Origin: Thermomonospora echinospora
Lineage (GTDB): Bacteria > Actinomycetota > Actinomycetes > Streptosporangiales > Streptosporangiaceae
DNA: 64,000 bases
Reading direction: 5' to 3'
NCBI RefSeq assembly: GCF_900108175.1
Contig: NZ_FNVO01000008.1
Span: forward strand, 63,127 to 127,126
This document shows positions 38,824 to 49,211 of this stretch, one piece after another. Both the position numbers and the translations under genes were made by a program. The number at the start of each line of letters is the position of its first letter. Within the stretch, counting starts at the first letter, position 1. Under the pieces are notes generated by a model, which did no database searches, was not told where the DNA came from, and saw only the letters and a program-made list of their open reading frames with translations.

Positions 38824-39759
38824 ATGCGGGTACTGGTGGCGCTGGGCGGCAACGCCCTGCTCAGGCGGGGGCAGCCGCCGGACGCCGAGGTGCAGCGGGC
38901 CAACGCCATGGCGGCGGTGCGGTCGCTGGCGCCGCTGGCGGCCGCCCACGAGCTGATCATCACGCACGGCAACGGCCCGCAGGTGGGCGTGCTGGCCGTG
39001 CAGAGCGCCGCCGATCCGGGCCTGAGCGGGCCGTACCCGTTCGACACGCTGGGCGCACAGACCCAGGGCATGATCGGCTACTGGCTGCTGCAGGCGCTGC
39101 AGAACGCGCTGCCGGGACGGCAGGTGGTCTCGCTGATCACCCAGACCCTGGTGTCGGCGGTCGACCCGGCCTTCGCCGACCCCACCAAGTTCGTCGGCCG
39201 GGTCTACGAGCGGGACGAGGCCGAGAAGCTGGCCGCCGAGCACGGCTGGACCGTCCGGCCGGACGGCGGGTACTGGCGGCGGGTGGTGCCCTCGCCGCGG
39301 CCGCAGCGGGTGGTGGAGACCCGGCTGATCCACCGGCTGGTGCGCGAGGGCGCGGTGGTGGTGTGCGCCGGGGGCGGCGGCGTCCCGGTCGTCCGCAACG
39401 GCGTCGGCCGGCTGGAGGGGGTCGAGGCGGTCATCGACAAGGACCTGACCGGCGCGCTGCTGGCCGAGGCCCTGGAGGCCGACGCGTTCCTGATCCTGAC
39501 CGACGTGCCGGAGGTCGTGCGCGGCTTCGGCACGTCCCGCCGGCGGCCGATCCGGCACACCACCCCGTACGAACTGCGCGCACAGCGGTTCGCGGCGGGC
39601 TCGATGGGACCGAAGGTCGAGGCCGTCTGCGGTTTCGTGGAGCGCACCGGCGACATGGCCGCGATCGGCGCGCTGGACCGTTGCCGGCAGATCCTGGAGG
39701 GCACCTCCGGGACGATCGTCACCCCGGACGCCACCTGGCCGCCGGCCGGCACCTGGTGA
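38824..39759 (+). CDS. arcC: Carbamate kinase
   Basis: Carbamate kinase makes ATP from carbamoyl phosphate, or the reverse. The 311-residue protein has the N-terminal VALGGNALLRRG, ITHGNGPQVG (about residues 46-55), PTKFVGRVY, VCAGGGGVPV and the C-terminal GSMGPKVEA. The ATG at 38824 has GGGGGAGACG before it. No arginine deiminase or ornithine carbamoyltransferase gene is nearby, so it does not belong to an arc operon here and could serve purine, allantoin or carbamoyl phosphate turnover. Confidence 0.93.
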   Translation: MRVLVALGGNALLRRGQPPDAEVQRANAMAAVRSLAPLAAAHELIITHGNGPQVGVLAVQSAADPGLSGPYPFDTLGAQTQGMIGYWLLQALQNALPGRQVVSLITQTLVSAVDPAFADPTKFVGRVYERDEAEKLAAEHGWTVRPDGGYWRRVVPSPRPQRVVETRLIHRLVREGAVVVCAGGGGVPVVRNGVGRLEGVEAVIDKDLTGALLAEALEADAFLILTDVPEVVRGFGTSRRRPIRHTTPYELRAQRFAAGSMGPKVEAVCGFVERTGDMAAIGALDRCRQILEGTSGTIVTPDATWPPAGTW

Positions 39760-39778
39760 CCGCGTCACCCAGCCCGAC

Positions 39779-39797
39779 TTAGGTAAGGCTGGCCTGC
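39779..39797. promoter_or_regulatory. Iron box (DmdR/IdeR-like) upstream of the suf operon
   Basis: TTAGGTAAGGCTGGCCTGC matches the actinobacterial iron-box consensus TTAGGTTAGGCTAACCTAA at 14 of 19 positions, with the whole central GGCT and left half conserved. It lies about 60 bp upstream of the sufR start. DmdR/IdeR proteins bind such sites as Fe(II)-repressors, so the operon probably responds to iron as well as to SufR. Confidence 0.65.
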
Positions 39798-39821
39798 GTG
39801 AGGTACCGCACCCGGGACCGT

Positions 39822-39860
39822 TTGTGCGCCGGGAAGGAATTACGCCACACTGATGTTGTG
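39822..39860 (+). promoter_or_regulatory. sufR promoter with an overlapping inverted repeat
   Basis: TTGTGC (39822-39827) and CACACT (39846-39851) are spaced 18 bp apart as -35 and -10. The -10 ends 6 nt before the sufR GTG, so the transcript would be leaderless. CACAC (39846-39850) and TTGTG (39856-39860) form an imperfect inverted repeat across the -10 and start codon, a fitting place for SufR autorepression. The binding protein is inferred. Confidence 0.5.
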
Positions 39861-40673
39861 AAAAACGTGGGCGGGAAGACGACGACGGGTGCGGCCGTGC
39901 GGCCGTCCGCCATGCCGTCGCTCGCCGCGGGCATGGACGGCCACGGCGAGCGGGACACGCGTGCCCGGGTGGCCCGGCTCATCCTCGAACACGGTCCGAT
40001 CACCGCGTCCGCCCTGGGCGAGCGGGTCGGGCTCACCCCCGCCGCCGTCCGGCGGCACCTGGACGCGCTGCTGGCCGAGGGCATGATCGAGGTCAAGCGG
40101 GCGCGTCCGCAGGCGCACCGGGGGCGCGGCCGTCCGGCCAAGTGGTTCGCCATCACCGACGCCGGGCGCAGCGCCTTCGTGCACGCCTACGACGACCTGG
40201 CGAGCGCGGCGCTGCGGTTCCTGGCCGAGAAGGCCGGCGGGGCCGCCGTCGCCGAGTTCGCCTGGCGACAGATCGCCGACCTGGAGCGGCGCTACCGCCC
40301 GGTGGTCCGCGCGGCCCCCCCGCAGCAGCGGGTCCGGGCGCTGGCCGAGGCGCTGTCGGCCGACGGCTACGCCGCAGCGGCCGGCCGGGCCCCCCGCATG
40401 GGCGGCCAGCAACTGTGCCAGCATCACTGCCCGGTCGCGCACGTCGCCGCGGAGTTCCCGCAGCTGTGCGAGGCCGAGACCGAGGCGTTCAGCCGGCTGC
40501 TGGGCACCCCGGTGCAGCGGCTGGCCACCATCGCCCACGGCGACGGGATCTGCACCACCCACGTCAGCCCGCGCGACCTGCGGGCGGACCCGGGGCCGGG
40601 CGCCGTGCCCGGCGCCGGGCACGGCACCACGCAAGACACCGATGACGAGGAGTCCGGGAGGACCTCCCTATGA
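39858..40673 (+). CDS. sufR: Fe-S-sensing repressor SufR
   Basis: SufR is a winged-helix repressor that carries an Fe-S cluster and represses suf genes when clusters are plentiful. The N-terminal part holds the DNA-binding domain ([39 protein letters not shown]). The C-terminal part has the cluster cysteines in [20 protein letters not shown] and GDGICTTHV. From the GTG at 39858 the protein is 271 residues; a longer reading would start in the iron-box region. The stop overlaps sufB (ATGA), so regulator and target operon are coupled. Confidence 0.93.
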   Translation: MKNVGGKTTTGAAVRPSAMPSLAAGMDGHGERDTRARVARLILEHGPITASALGERVGLTPAAVRRHLDALLAEGMIEVKRARPQAHRGRGRPAKWFAITDAGRSAFVHAYDDLASAALRFLAEKAGGAAVAEFAWRQIADLERRYRPVVRAAPPQQRVRALAEALSADGYAAAAGRAPRMGGQQLCQHHCPVAHVAAEFPQLCEAETEAFSRLLGTPVQRLATIAHGDGICTTHVSPRDLRADPGPGAVPGAGHGTTQDTDDEESGRTSL

Positions 40674-42082
40674 CTATCGAAACCCACCCCGAGCTGGAGG
40701 GGTTCGACAAGTACAAGTTCGGCTGGGCCGACCCGGACACCGCCGGGGCCGCGGCCAAGCGGGGCCTGAACGAAGAGGTCGTCCGCGACATCTCGGCCAA
40801 GAAGAACGAGCCGGAGTGGATGCTGGACCTGCGGCTGAAGGGGCTGCGGCTGTTCGACAAGAAGCCGCTGCCGGCCTGGGGCTCGGACCTGTCGGGCATC
40901 GACTTCGACAACATCAAGTACTTCGTACGCTCCACCGAGAAGCAGGCGGCCACCTGGGACGACCTGCCGGCGGACATCAAGAACACCTACGACAAGCTGG
41001 GCATCCCCGAGGCCGAGAAGCAGCGCCTGGTGGCCGGGGTGGCCGCGCAGTACGAGTCCGAGGTCGTCTACCACAAGATCCGTGACGACCTGGAGAGCAA
41101 GGGCGTCATCTTCGTCGACACCGACACCGGCCTGCGCGAGTACCCGGAGATCTTCGCCGAGTACTTCGGCAGCGTGATCCCGGTCGGCGACAACAAGTTC
41201 GCCGCGCTCAACACGGCCGTGTGGTCGGGTGGCTCGTTCATCTACGTGCCGCCGGGCGTGCACGTGGAGATCCCGCTGCAGGCCTACTTCCGGATCAACA
41301 CCGAGAACATGGGCCAGTTCGAGCGCACCCTGATCATCGTCGACGAGGGCGCCTACGTGCACTACGTCGAGGGCTGCACCGCGCCGATCTACTCCTCCGA
41401 CTCGCTGCACTCGGCGGTCGTGGAGATCATCGTCAAGAAGGACGCCCGCTGCCGTTACACGACCATCCAGAACTGGTCGAACAACGTCTACAACCTGGTC
41501 ACCAAGCGCGCCGTCGCCTACGAGGGCGCCACCATGGAGTGGGTCGACGGCAACATCGGCTCCAAGGTGACCATGAAGTACCCGGCGGTCTACCTGCTGG
41601 GCGAGCACGCCAAGGGCGAGACCCTGTCGATCGCGTTCGCCGGCGAGGGCCAGCACCAGGACGCCGGCGCCAAGATGGTGCACGCCGCGCCGCACACCTC
41701 CAGCACCATCGTGTCCAAGTCGGTGGCGCGCGGCGGCGGCCGCACCTCCTACCGCGGCCTGGTCCAGGTGCAGGAGGGCGCTGAGCACGCCAAGTCCACG
41801 GTCAAGTGCGACGCGCTGTTGGTCGACCAGATCAGCCGCTCCGACACCTACCCGTACGTGGACGTCCGCGAGGACGACGTGGAGATGGGCCATGAGGCCA
41901 CCGTCTCCAAGGTGTCGGAGGACCAGCTGTTCTACCTGATGAGCCGCGGGATGACCGAGGACGAGGCGATGGCCATGATCGTGCGCGGGTTCGTCGAGCC
42001 CATCGCGCGCGAGCTGCCCATGGAGTACGCCCTCGAACTGAACCGCCTGATCGAGCTGCAGATGGAAGGAGCCGTCGGCTGA
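40670..42082 (+). CDS. sufB: Fe-S cluster assembly scaffold SufB
   Basis: SufB is the core scaffold of the SufBCD complex on which clusters are built. The 470-residue protein is typical: [17 protein letters not shown] near residue 45, [39 protein letters not shown] and the C-terminal [20 protein letters not shown]. No intein interrupts it, unlike some mycobacterial SufB genes. It overlaps sufR at its start and shares one base with sufD at its end. Confidence 0.97.
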   Translation: MTIETHPELEGFDKYKFGWADPDTAGAAAKRGLNEEVVRDISAKKNEPEWMLDLRLKGLRLFDKKPLPAWGSDLSGIDFDNIKYFVRSTEKQAATWDDLPADIKNTYDKLGIPEAEKQRLVAGVAAQYESEVVYHKIRDDLESKGVIFVDTDTGLREYPEIFAEYFGSVIPVGDNKFAALNTAVWSGGSFIYVPPGVHVEIPLQAYFRINTENMGQFERTLIIVDEGAYVHYVEGCTAPIYSSDSLHSAVVEIIVKKDARCRYTTIQNWSNNVYNLVTKRAVAYEGATMEWVDGNIGSKVTMKYPAVYLLGEHAKGETLSIAFAGEGQHQDAGAKMVHAAPHTSSTIVSKSVARGGGRTSYRGLVQVQEGAEHAKSTVKCDALLVDQISRSDTYPYVDVREDDVEMGHEATVSKVSEDQLFYLMSRGMTEDEAMAMIVRGFVEPIARELPMEYALELNRLIELQMEGAVG

Positions 42083-43203
42083 TGGGGCTGGAGACCAAGC
42101 CTCTGTCGACCCTGCACGAGAGGTCCTCCTACGACGTGGCGGACTTCCCGGTGCCCACCGGCCGCGAGGAGGAGTGGCGGTTCACCCCGCTGCGCCGGCT
42201 GCGGGACCTGCACAAGGGTGCCGAGGGACTCGGCAAGGCGCTCGTGGAGGTCGAGGCGGCCCCCGAGGTCAAGGTCGAGCGCGTGGGCCGCGACGACCCG
42301 CGGCTCGGCCGGGCCTACGTGCCCGGCGACCGGGTCAGCGCCCAGGCCTACGCGGCGTTCACCGAGGCCACCGTCCTCACCGTGCCCAAGGAGGCGGTCG
42401 CCTCCCGGCCGACGGTGCTGCGGATCAACGGTGAGGACGCCGGATCGGCCGCCTACGGCCACACCACCGTGATCGTCGAGCCGTTCGCGCAGGCCACCGT
42501 GGTGCTGGCGCACCGCGGCTCGGCCACCTACGCCGACAACGTGGAGTTCGTGGTCGGCGACGGCGCCAAGCTGTCGGTGATCAGTCTGCAGGACTGGGAG
42601 GACGACAGCGTCCACCTGTCCCACCAGCACGCCCGGCTGGGCCGTGACGCCTCCTTCACCGGATTCGTGGTCTCGCTGGGCGGTGACCTGGTACGCATCG
42701 CCCCGTCGGTGGCCTACGACGCGCCCGGCGGCGACGCCGAGCTGTACGGGGTCTACTTCGTGGACGCCGGCCAGCACCTGGAGCACCGGCTGCTGGTCGA
42801 CCACGCCGTCCCGCACTGCCGCAGCCGGGTCGACTACCGGGGGGCGCTGCAGGGGCAGGACGCCCACGCGGTCTGGATCGGCGACGTGATCATCCGGGCC
42901 GAGGGCGAGGGCACCGACACCTACGAGCTCAACCGCAACCTGGTGCTCACCGACGGCACCCGGGTGGACTCGGTGCCCAACCTGGAGATCCTCACCGGTG
43001 AGGTGGTCGGCGCCGGGCACGCCAGCGCCAGCGGCCGCCTCGACGACGAGCACCTGTTCTACCTGCAGGCCCGCGGCATCCCCCGGGACGAGGCGCGGCG
43101 CATGGTGGTGCGCGGCTACCTCGGCCAGCTCGTCGACCGCATCGAGGTCGATGAGGTCCGCGAGAAGGTGCGGGCCGCGATCGAGGCGGAGCTGGACCGA
43201 TGA
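42082..43203 (+). CDS. sufD: Fe-S cluster assembly protein SufD
   Basis: SufD is the SufB paralogue that forms the heterodimer in the scaffold. The 373-residue protein has the beta-helix core (VEPFAQATVVLAHRG, DAGQHLEHRLLVDHAVPHCR) and the family C-terminus (YLQARGIPRDEARRMVVRGY). The ATG at 42082 shares a base with the sufB stop (TGATG), and its stop overlaps the Rieske gene. Confidence 0.95.
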   Translation: MGLETKPLSTLHERSSYDVADFPVPTGREEEWRFTPLRRLRDLHKGAEGLGKALVEVEAAPEVKVERVGRDDPRLGRAYVPGDRVSAQAYAAFTEATVLTVPKEAVASRPTVLRINGEDAGSAAYGHTTVIVEPFAQATVVLAHRGSATYADNVEFVVGDGAKLSVISLQDWEDDSVHLSHQHARLGRDASFTGFVVSLGGDLVRIAPSVAYDAPGGDAELYGVYFVDAGQHLEHRLLVDHAVPHCRSRVDYRGALQGQDAHAVWIGDVIIRAEGEGTDTYELNRNLVLTDGTRVDSVPNLEILTGEVVGAGHASASGRLDDEHLFYLQARGIPRDEARRMVVRGYLGQLVDRIEVDEVREKVRAAIEAELDR

Positions 43204-43538
43204 GCGGCGCGGGCGAGGGCTTCGTGAAGGTCTGCCCACTGGCGGAGATCCCCGAGGACGGGGCGCTGGCGGTGGAGATCGACGACACCCCCGTGGCGCT
43301 GGTACGCACCGGCGGCGAGGTGTTCGCGCTGCGCGACGTGTGCTCGCACGCCGAGGTGGCGCTGTCGGAGGGCGAGGTCTACAACCACACGATCGAGTGC
43401 TGGCTGCACGGCTCGTGCTTCGACCTGCGCACCGGCAAGCCCACCAACCCGCCGGCGACCGCGCCGGTGCCGACCTACCGGGTACGGGTGAGCGACGGCG
43501 ACGTGCACGTGTCGCTGCGCCCCGGCCCCCAAGACTGA
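43200..43538 (+). CDS. Rieske-type [2Fe-2S] ferredoxin in the suf operon
   Basis: The 112-residue protein holds a complete Rieske site: Cys48-Ser-His50 and Cys67-x2-His70 (VCSHAEVAL and CWLHGSCFDL). It resembles the ferredoxin subunits of non-heme iron oxygenases, but no oxygenase is present. Its place between sufD and sufC, with a 4-nt overlap to sufD, suggests a redox or test-client role in cluster assembly. This arrangement is common in actinobacteria, though the job of the protein is not settled. Confidence 0.92.
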   Translation: MSGAGEGFVKVCPLAEIPEDGALAVEIDDTPVALVRTGGEVFALRDVCSHAEVALSEGEVYNHTIECWLHGSCFDLRTGKPTNPPATAPVPTYRVRVSDGDVHVSLRPGPQD

Positions 43539-43566
43539 CGACACAGACAGAGGTTCGAAGACAGAT

Positions 43567-45593
<2,027 letters not shown>

Positions 45594-45653
45594 CCGCGCC
45601 CGCTGTTGACCGATTGACGCCGCCCGACGACCGGCCGCCGCAGGAAGGACGCC

Positions 45654-46109
45654 ATGCAGCTCGAGTCGATGTACCAGGAGATCATCCTGGACCACTACCG
45701 CAACCCCCATCACAAGGGGCTGCGGGAGCCGTACGAGGCCGAGGTGCATCACGTCAACCCCACCTGCGGTGACGAGGTGACGCTGCGCGTGCACCTGGAG
45801 GGCGCCGGGGACGACGCGCGCGTCGCCGACGTCTCCTACGACTCGATGGGCTGTTCGATCAGCCAGGCCAGCGCGTCGGTGATGAGCGACCTGGTGATCG
45901 GCAGGTCGGTCAAGGAGGCGATGGTCATCGGGGACGAGTTCCTGGCCCTGATGCAGTCGCGCGGTCAGGCCGAGCCGGACGAGGACGTCCTGGAGGACGC
46001 CGTCGCCTTCGCCGGGGTGTCGAAGTACCCCGCCCGCGTCAAGTGCGCCCTGCTCGCCTGGATGGCGTGGAAGGACGCGACCGCCCGAGCCCTTGGAGAG
46101 GCATCATGA
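45654..46109 (+). CDS. sufU: SufU, sulfur-transfer partner of SufS
   Basis: SufU is a zinc protein that accepts sulfur from SufS in Gram-positive bacteria. The 151-residue protein has the three cysteine sites: NPTCGDEV, GCSISQASASVMSDL and RVKCALLAW. The ATG at 45654 has AGGAAGGA 5 nt before it. It overlaps the next gene by 4 nt. Confidence 0.95.
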   Translation: MQLESMYQEIILDHYRNPHHKGLREPYEAEVHHVNPTCGDEVTLRVHLEGAGDDARVADVSYDSMGCSISQASASVMSDLVIGRSVKEAMVIGDEFLALMQSRGQAEPDEDVLEDAVAFAGVSKYPARVKCALLAWMAWKDATARALGEAS

Positions 46110-46480
46110 GCGAGACCGAGACCCCGGCGGCCGAGCAGGACGTCCCGGAGCAGGCCGGGGCGGCGCCCGCGATCGCCGCCGAGCACGAGGAGATCCTGGA
46201 GGCCCTCAAGGACGTCGTGGACCCCGAGCTCGGCATCAACGTCGTCGATCTCGGCCTGGTCTACGGCATCGACGTCGTCGACGAGGTGGCCACCCTGGAC
46301 ATGACGCTGACCAGCGCGGCCTGCCCGCTCACCGACGTGATCGAGGACCAGGCGCACGGCGCGCTGGAGGGCCTGGTCAAGGACGTCAAGATCAACTGGG
46401 TCTGGCTGCCGCCGTGGGGCCCGGACAAGATCAGCGAGGATGGCCGCGAGCAGCTGCGCGCCCTCGGCTTCAACGTCTGA
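46106..46480 (+). CDS. sufT: DUF59/MIP18-family protein (SufT-like)
   Basis: The 124-residue protein has a 25-residue acidic, alanine-rich leader and then a DUF59 domain: EALKDVVDPELGINVVDLGLVYGI, DMTLTSAACPLTDVIEDQ (conserved Cys) and WVWLPPWGPDKISEDGREQLRALGF. SufT proteins help mature Fe-S enzymes when demand is high. The 4-nt overlap with sufU marks it as the last gene of the suf operon. A strong hairpin follows the stop. Confidence 0.9.
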   Translation: MSETETPAAEQDVPEQAGAAPAIAAEHEEILEALKDVVDPELGINVVDLGLVYGIDVVDEVATLDMTLTSAACPLTDVIEDQAHGALEGLVKDVKINWVWLPPWGPDKISEDGREQLRALGFNV

Positions 46481-46486
46481 CCCACG

Positions 46487-46518
46487 ACGTCCGACGCCCG
46501 ATCCAGGGCGTCGGACGT
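46487..46518 (+). terminator. suf operon terminator
   Basis: A perfect 13-bp stem (46487-46499 with 46506-46518) and a 6-nt loop begin 7 nt after the sufT stop. Confidence 0.8.
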
Positions 46519-46598
46519 ACGACGTTCGGTAGGCGACGGCGGGTGCCGTCCCGGCCGCTCGGCCTGGGCGGCACTCGCCGTCCGCTGCCGTCCGCCCG

Positions 46599-47138
46599 TC
46601 AGCCCTCCTTGGGCTTGGCGGGCCACAGCGTGTAGGTGATCGGCCACAGCGCCCAGATCCCCAGCACCATCGACAGCCGCCCGATCCAGCCCGCCAGCGC
46701 CTCGGTGCGCTCGGCGTCGCCCACCATGACGATCGCGCCGAGCAGCAGCGCGCAGCTGATCGCCCAGGCGACGAGGGCCTTGCCGAACTCGCGCCACTCG
46801 TGCCGGGCGCGGGCCATTCCGTACTTCGGAGGTCGGGGCGGCGGTGGGCCGCCGGCGAACCGGTGCGCGAACCGGGTGTCCGCCCATCGGATCATGCTGT
46901 GCCCGAAGGCCACCGAGAAGCCGATGTAGGCGGCCGCCAGCCCGTGCGTGAAGTCCGCGGTGGCGCCGGCGCGCAGGTCGAGCACCGTCGCCACCAGCAG
47001 CACCAGGTCCACCAGCGGAACGCACACCAGCAGCGCGGCGCCGGTCCGGCGCCAGCGCAGCAGGTAGCGGGCGGTCAGCCCGGCCAGCAGAAAGATCCAG
47101 AAGCCGATCTCACAACCGGCGATGATCGCAAGCAGCAA
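46599..47138 (-). CDS. Four-span membrane protein of unknown function
   Basis: The 179-residue protein has hydrophobic stretches near residues 1-22, 30-52, 62-80 and 122-172 (the last perhaps two spans). Between them is a Pro-rich cytoplasmic loop (GGPPPPRPPK) and a charged segment (ARARHEWREFGKA). I do not recognise a family. No ATG or GTG fits the N-terminus; the TTG at 47138 is taken because GAGGAGAAGG lies 4 nt before it. It is divergent from a two-component system 157 bp away, which might control it. Confidence 0.7.
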   Translation of the reverse strand: MLLAIIAGCEIGFWIFLLAGLTARYLLRWRRTGAALLVCVPLVDLVLLVATVLDLRAGATADFTHGLAAAYIGFSVAFGHSMIRWADTRFAHRFAGGPPPPRPPKYGMARARHEWREFGKALVAWAISCALLLGAIVMVGDAERTEALAGWIGRLSMVLGIWALWPITYTLWPAKPKEG

Positions 47139-47295
47139 CGCCTTCTCCTCGGTGGTCCGTACCCTTCGATGATCTCGGGGGAATGCCGCCGGACCCTCGG
47201 CACCTCCGGTGAAATCCGGGGTCCTCCGAAGGATGTACGACCCTGGGCCGGGGCTCCGCGCGGGGGAGGAGAGGGGGCTCGGGGAAGATGTACGG

Positions 47296-48471
47296 GTGCG
47301 ATTCACCACCAGGCAGGACGCCCTGCTTGCGGTCGCGGCGCTGGCCGGCGGACTGCTGCTGCTGAGCGCCCACGGATACTCCGCCTGGGAGCCCGACGAC
47401 CCGTGGCCGGGGACCGGCTGGCGGGTGCTCCCGCTGCTGGGGGTGTGCGCGGCCATGCTGTTCCGGCGGACGTCCCCGATGGCGGGGCTCGCCGTCGCCA
47501 CCCCGGCGATGGTCGCCGACATCGTGATGAGCCCCAGCCTGGGCACCATGCTGGTCTACACCGACGCGCTGTACGCCTCCAGCCTGTACGGTCCGCGCCG
47601 GATGGCCGAGCGGCTGCTGGCGGTCACGGTGGCCGTGACCGTGCTGCTGGCCGGCGGGGTGGGGCTGTGGGCCTCCGCGTGGGAGGCGACGGTGATCATC
47701 GGCGGGGTGGCCGGCATGACCTGGGTGGGCCCGGTGCTGACCGCGATGGTGGTGCGCGAGCACCGCAACCGGGCCGAGCTGGAGCGGCAGCGGGCCGAGC
47801 AGCTGGCCCGGCTGGCCGAGCTGGACCGGCGCAACGCGGTGGCGGACGAACGCGCCCGGATGGCCCGCGAGCTGCACGACGTGGTCGCCAACCATCTCAG
47901 CGCGGTGGCCCTGCACTCCTCGGCGGTGCTGCGGCTGCCGGACCTGGACCGCGAGGGCGTCCGCCAGGCCATGAGCGTGATCAGGGAGAACAGCGTGCAG
48001 GGGCTGGCGGAGATGCGCCGCATGATCGGCCTGTTGCGCGAGGAGCGGGACGGGACCGGCGACCCGCCGGCCGCGCCCCGGCTGGCGGACCTGGAACGGC
48101 TGGCCGAGCGCGCCGCCCGCCCCGACCTGTCGGTGGGGGTGAAGGTGACCGGGACGGCGCGGGAGCTGCCCGCGGCGGTGGAGCTGGCCGCCTACCGGAT
48201 CGTCCAGGAGTCGCTGACCAACGTGCTCAAGCACGCCGGGCCCGGCCGCGCCGAGGTGCTCGTCGAGCACCGCCCCGACCGGCTGTGCGTGACCGTGGAA
48301 AGCCCGCTGGGCGCGGAGCGCACCGAGCTGCCGGGGGCCGGCAGCGGCCTGATCGGGATGCGCGAGCGCGCCTCGATCCTGCGCGGCACGTTCACCGCCG
48401 GGCCCGAGGACGGGTGCTGGCGGGTGCGGGCCGAGCTGCCGACCACGACGCCGGACGGAGGAGATCCTTGA
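47296..48471 (+). CDS. NarL-type sensor histidine kinase
   Basis: The kinase of 391 residues has four to five N-terminal membrane spans (about 8-150), a coiled linker rich in Arg and Glu, and a HisKA_3 dimerisation domain with the phospho-acceptor His194 (MARELHDVVANHLSAVALH). The ATPase domain follows (ELAAYRIVQESLTNVLKHA and GSGLIGMRERASIL). The GTG at 47296 is chosen because the membrane domain starts right after it; an earlier in-frame start would add about 29 Gly/Arg-rich residues. Its stop overlaps the response regulator start. Confidence 0.9.
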   Translation: MRFTTRQDALLAVAALAGGLLLLSAHGYSAWEPDDPWPGTGWRVLPLLGVCAAMLFRRTSPMAGLAVATPAMVADIVMSPSLGTMLVYTDALYASSLYGPRRMAERLLAVTVAVTVLLAGGVGLWASAWEATVIIGGVAGMTWVGPVLTAMVVREHRNRAELERQRAEQLARLAELDRRNAVADERARMARELHDVVANHLSAVALHSSAVLRLPDLDREGVRQAMSVIRENSVQGLAEMRRMIGLLREERDGTGDPPAAPRLADLERLAERAARPDLSVGVKVTGTARELPAAVELAAYRIVQESLTNVLKHAGPGRAEVLVEHRPDRLCVTVESPLGAERTELPGAGSGLIGMRERASILRGTFTAGPEDGCWRVRAELPTTTPDGGDP

Positions 48472-49148
48472 TCAGGGTGCTGGTGGCCGACGACCAGGCG
48501 GCGGTACGGGCCGGGCTGGTGCTGATCCTGCGCTCGGCCCCCGACATCGAGGTGGTGGGGGAGGCCGCCGACGGGCTGGAGGCGGTGGCGCTGGCCCGCC
48601 GGCTGCGGCCGCACGTGGTGCTGATGGACGTGCGGATGCCCCGGCTGGACGGAATCTCGGCGACCCGGGAGCTGGCCGGCGTGGACGCCGACGTGCTGGT
48701 GCTGACCACCTTCGACGTGGACGAGTACGTGTTCGGCGCGCTGCGCGCGGGCGCGGCGGGCTTCCTGCTCAAGGACATCGACGCCGACCGGCTGGTGGAG
48801 GCGGTGCGCACGGTGGCGGCCGGGGAGGGGGTCCTGGCGCCCGCCGTCACCCGCCGGCTGATCAGCGCGTTCGCGGGCCGCCCGCGGCCCGTGGGCGCGG
48901 CCCCGCCGCCGGGGCTGGCCGACCTGACGCCGCGCGAGCGGGAGGTCTTCGGGTGCCTGGGCGAGGGCCTGTCCAACGGGCAGATCGCCGCCCGGCTGCA
49001 CATGGCCGAGACCACCACCAAGACCCATGTCAGCCGGATCCTGGCCAAACTGGGGCTGCGCAGCCGCGTCCAGGCGGCCATCCTCGCCCAGGAGACCGCC
49101 GAGAGCGGCCTGCCGGCGGGCGGCCCCGACGCCGGCGCGGCCGGGTAG
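48468..49148 (+). CDS. NarL/FixJ-family response regulator
   Basis: The 226-residue regulator has a receiver with Asp8, Asp9, the phospho-acceptor Asp54 (VVLMDVRMPRLDG) and Lys102. A LuxR-type HTH lies at about 155-215 (LTPREREVFGCLGEGLSNGQ, AETTTKTHVSRILAKLGLRS). The TTG at 48468 overlaps the kinase stop (TTGA) and has GGAGGAG at a spacing of 5, so it is the real start despite the rare codon. The signal is unknown; the divergent membrane protein is the nearest possible target. Confidence 0.92.
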   Translation: MIRVLVADDQAAVRAGLVLILRSAPDIEVVGEAADGLEAVALARRLRPHVVLMDVRMPRLDGISATRELAGVDADVLVLTTFDVDEYVFGALRAGAAGFLLKDIDADRLVEAVRTVAAGEGVLAPAVTRRLISAFAGRPRPVGAAPPPGLADLTPREREVFGCLGEGLSNGQIAARLHMAETTTKTHVSRILAKLGLRSRVQAAILAQETAESGLPAGGPDAGAAG

Positions 49149-49211
49149 GCGCACTCCAGGGTGGTTGCAGTGCCTTGATGGCCTCGGGGGAGTGTCCGGT
49201 GCCCGGTGGCC

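Noticed and set aside
40670-42082. Intein in sufB
   Set aside because: The SufB sequence is continuous at 470 residues, without splice motifs.
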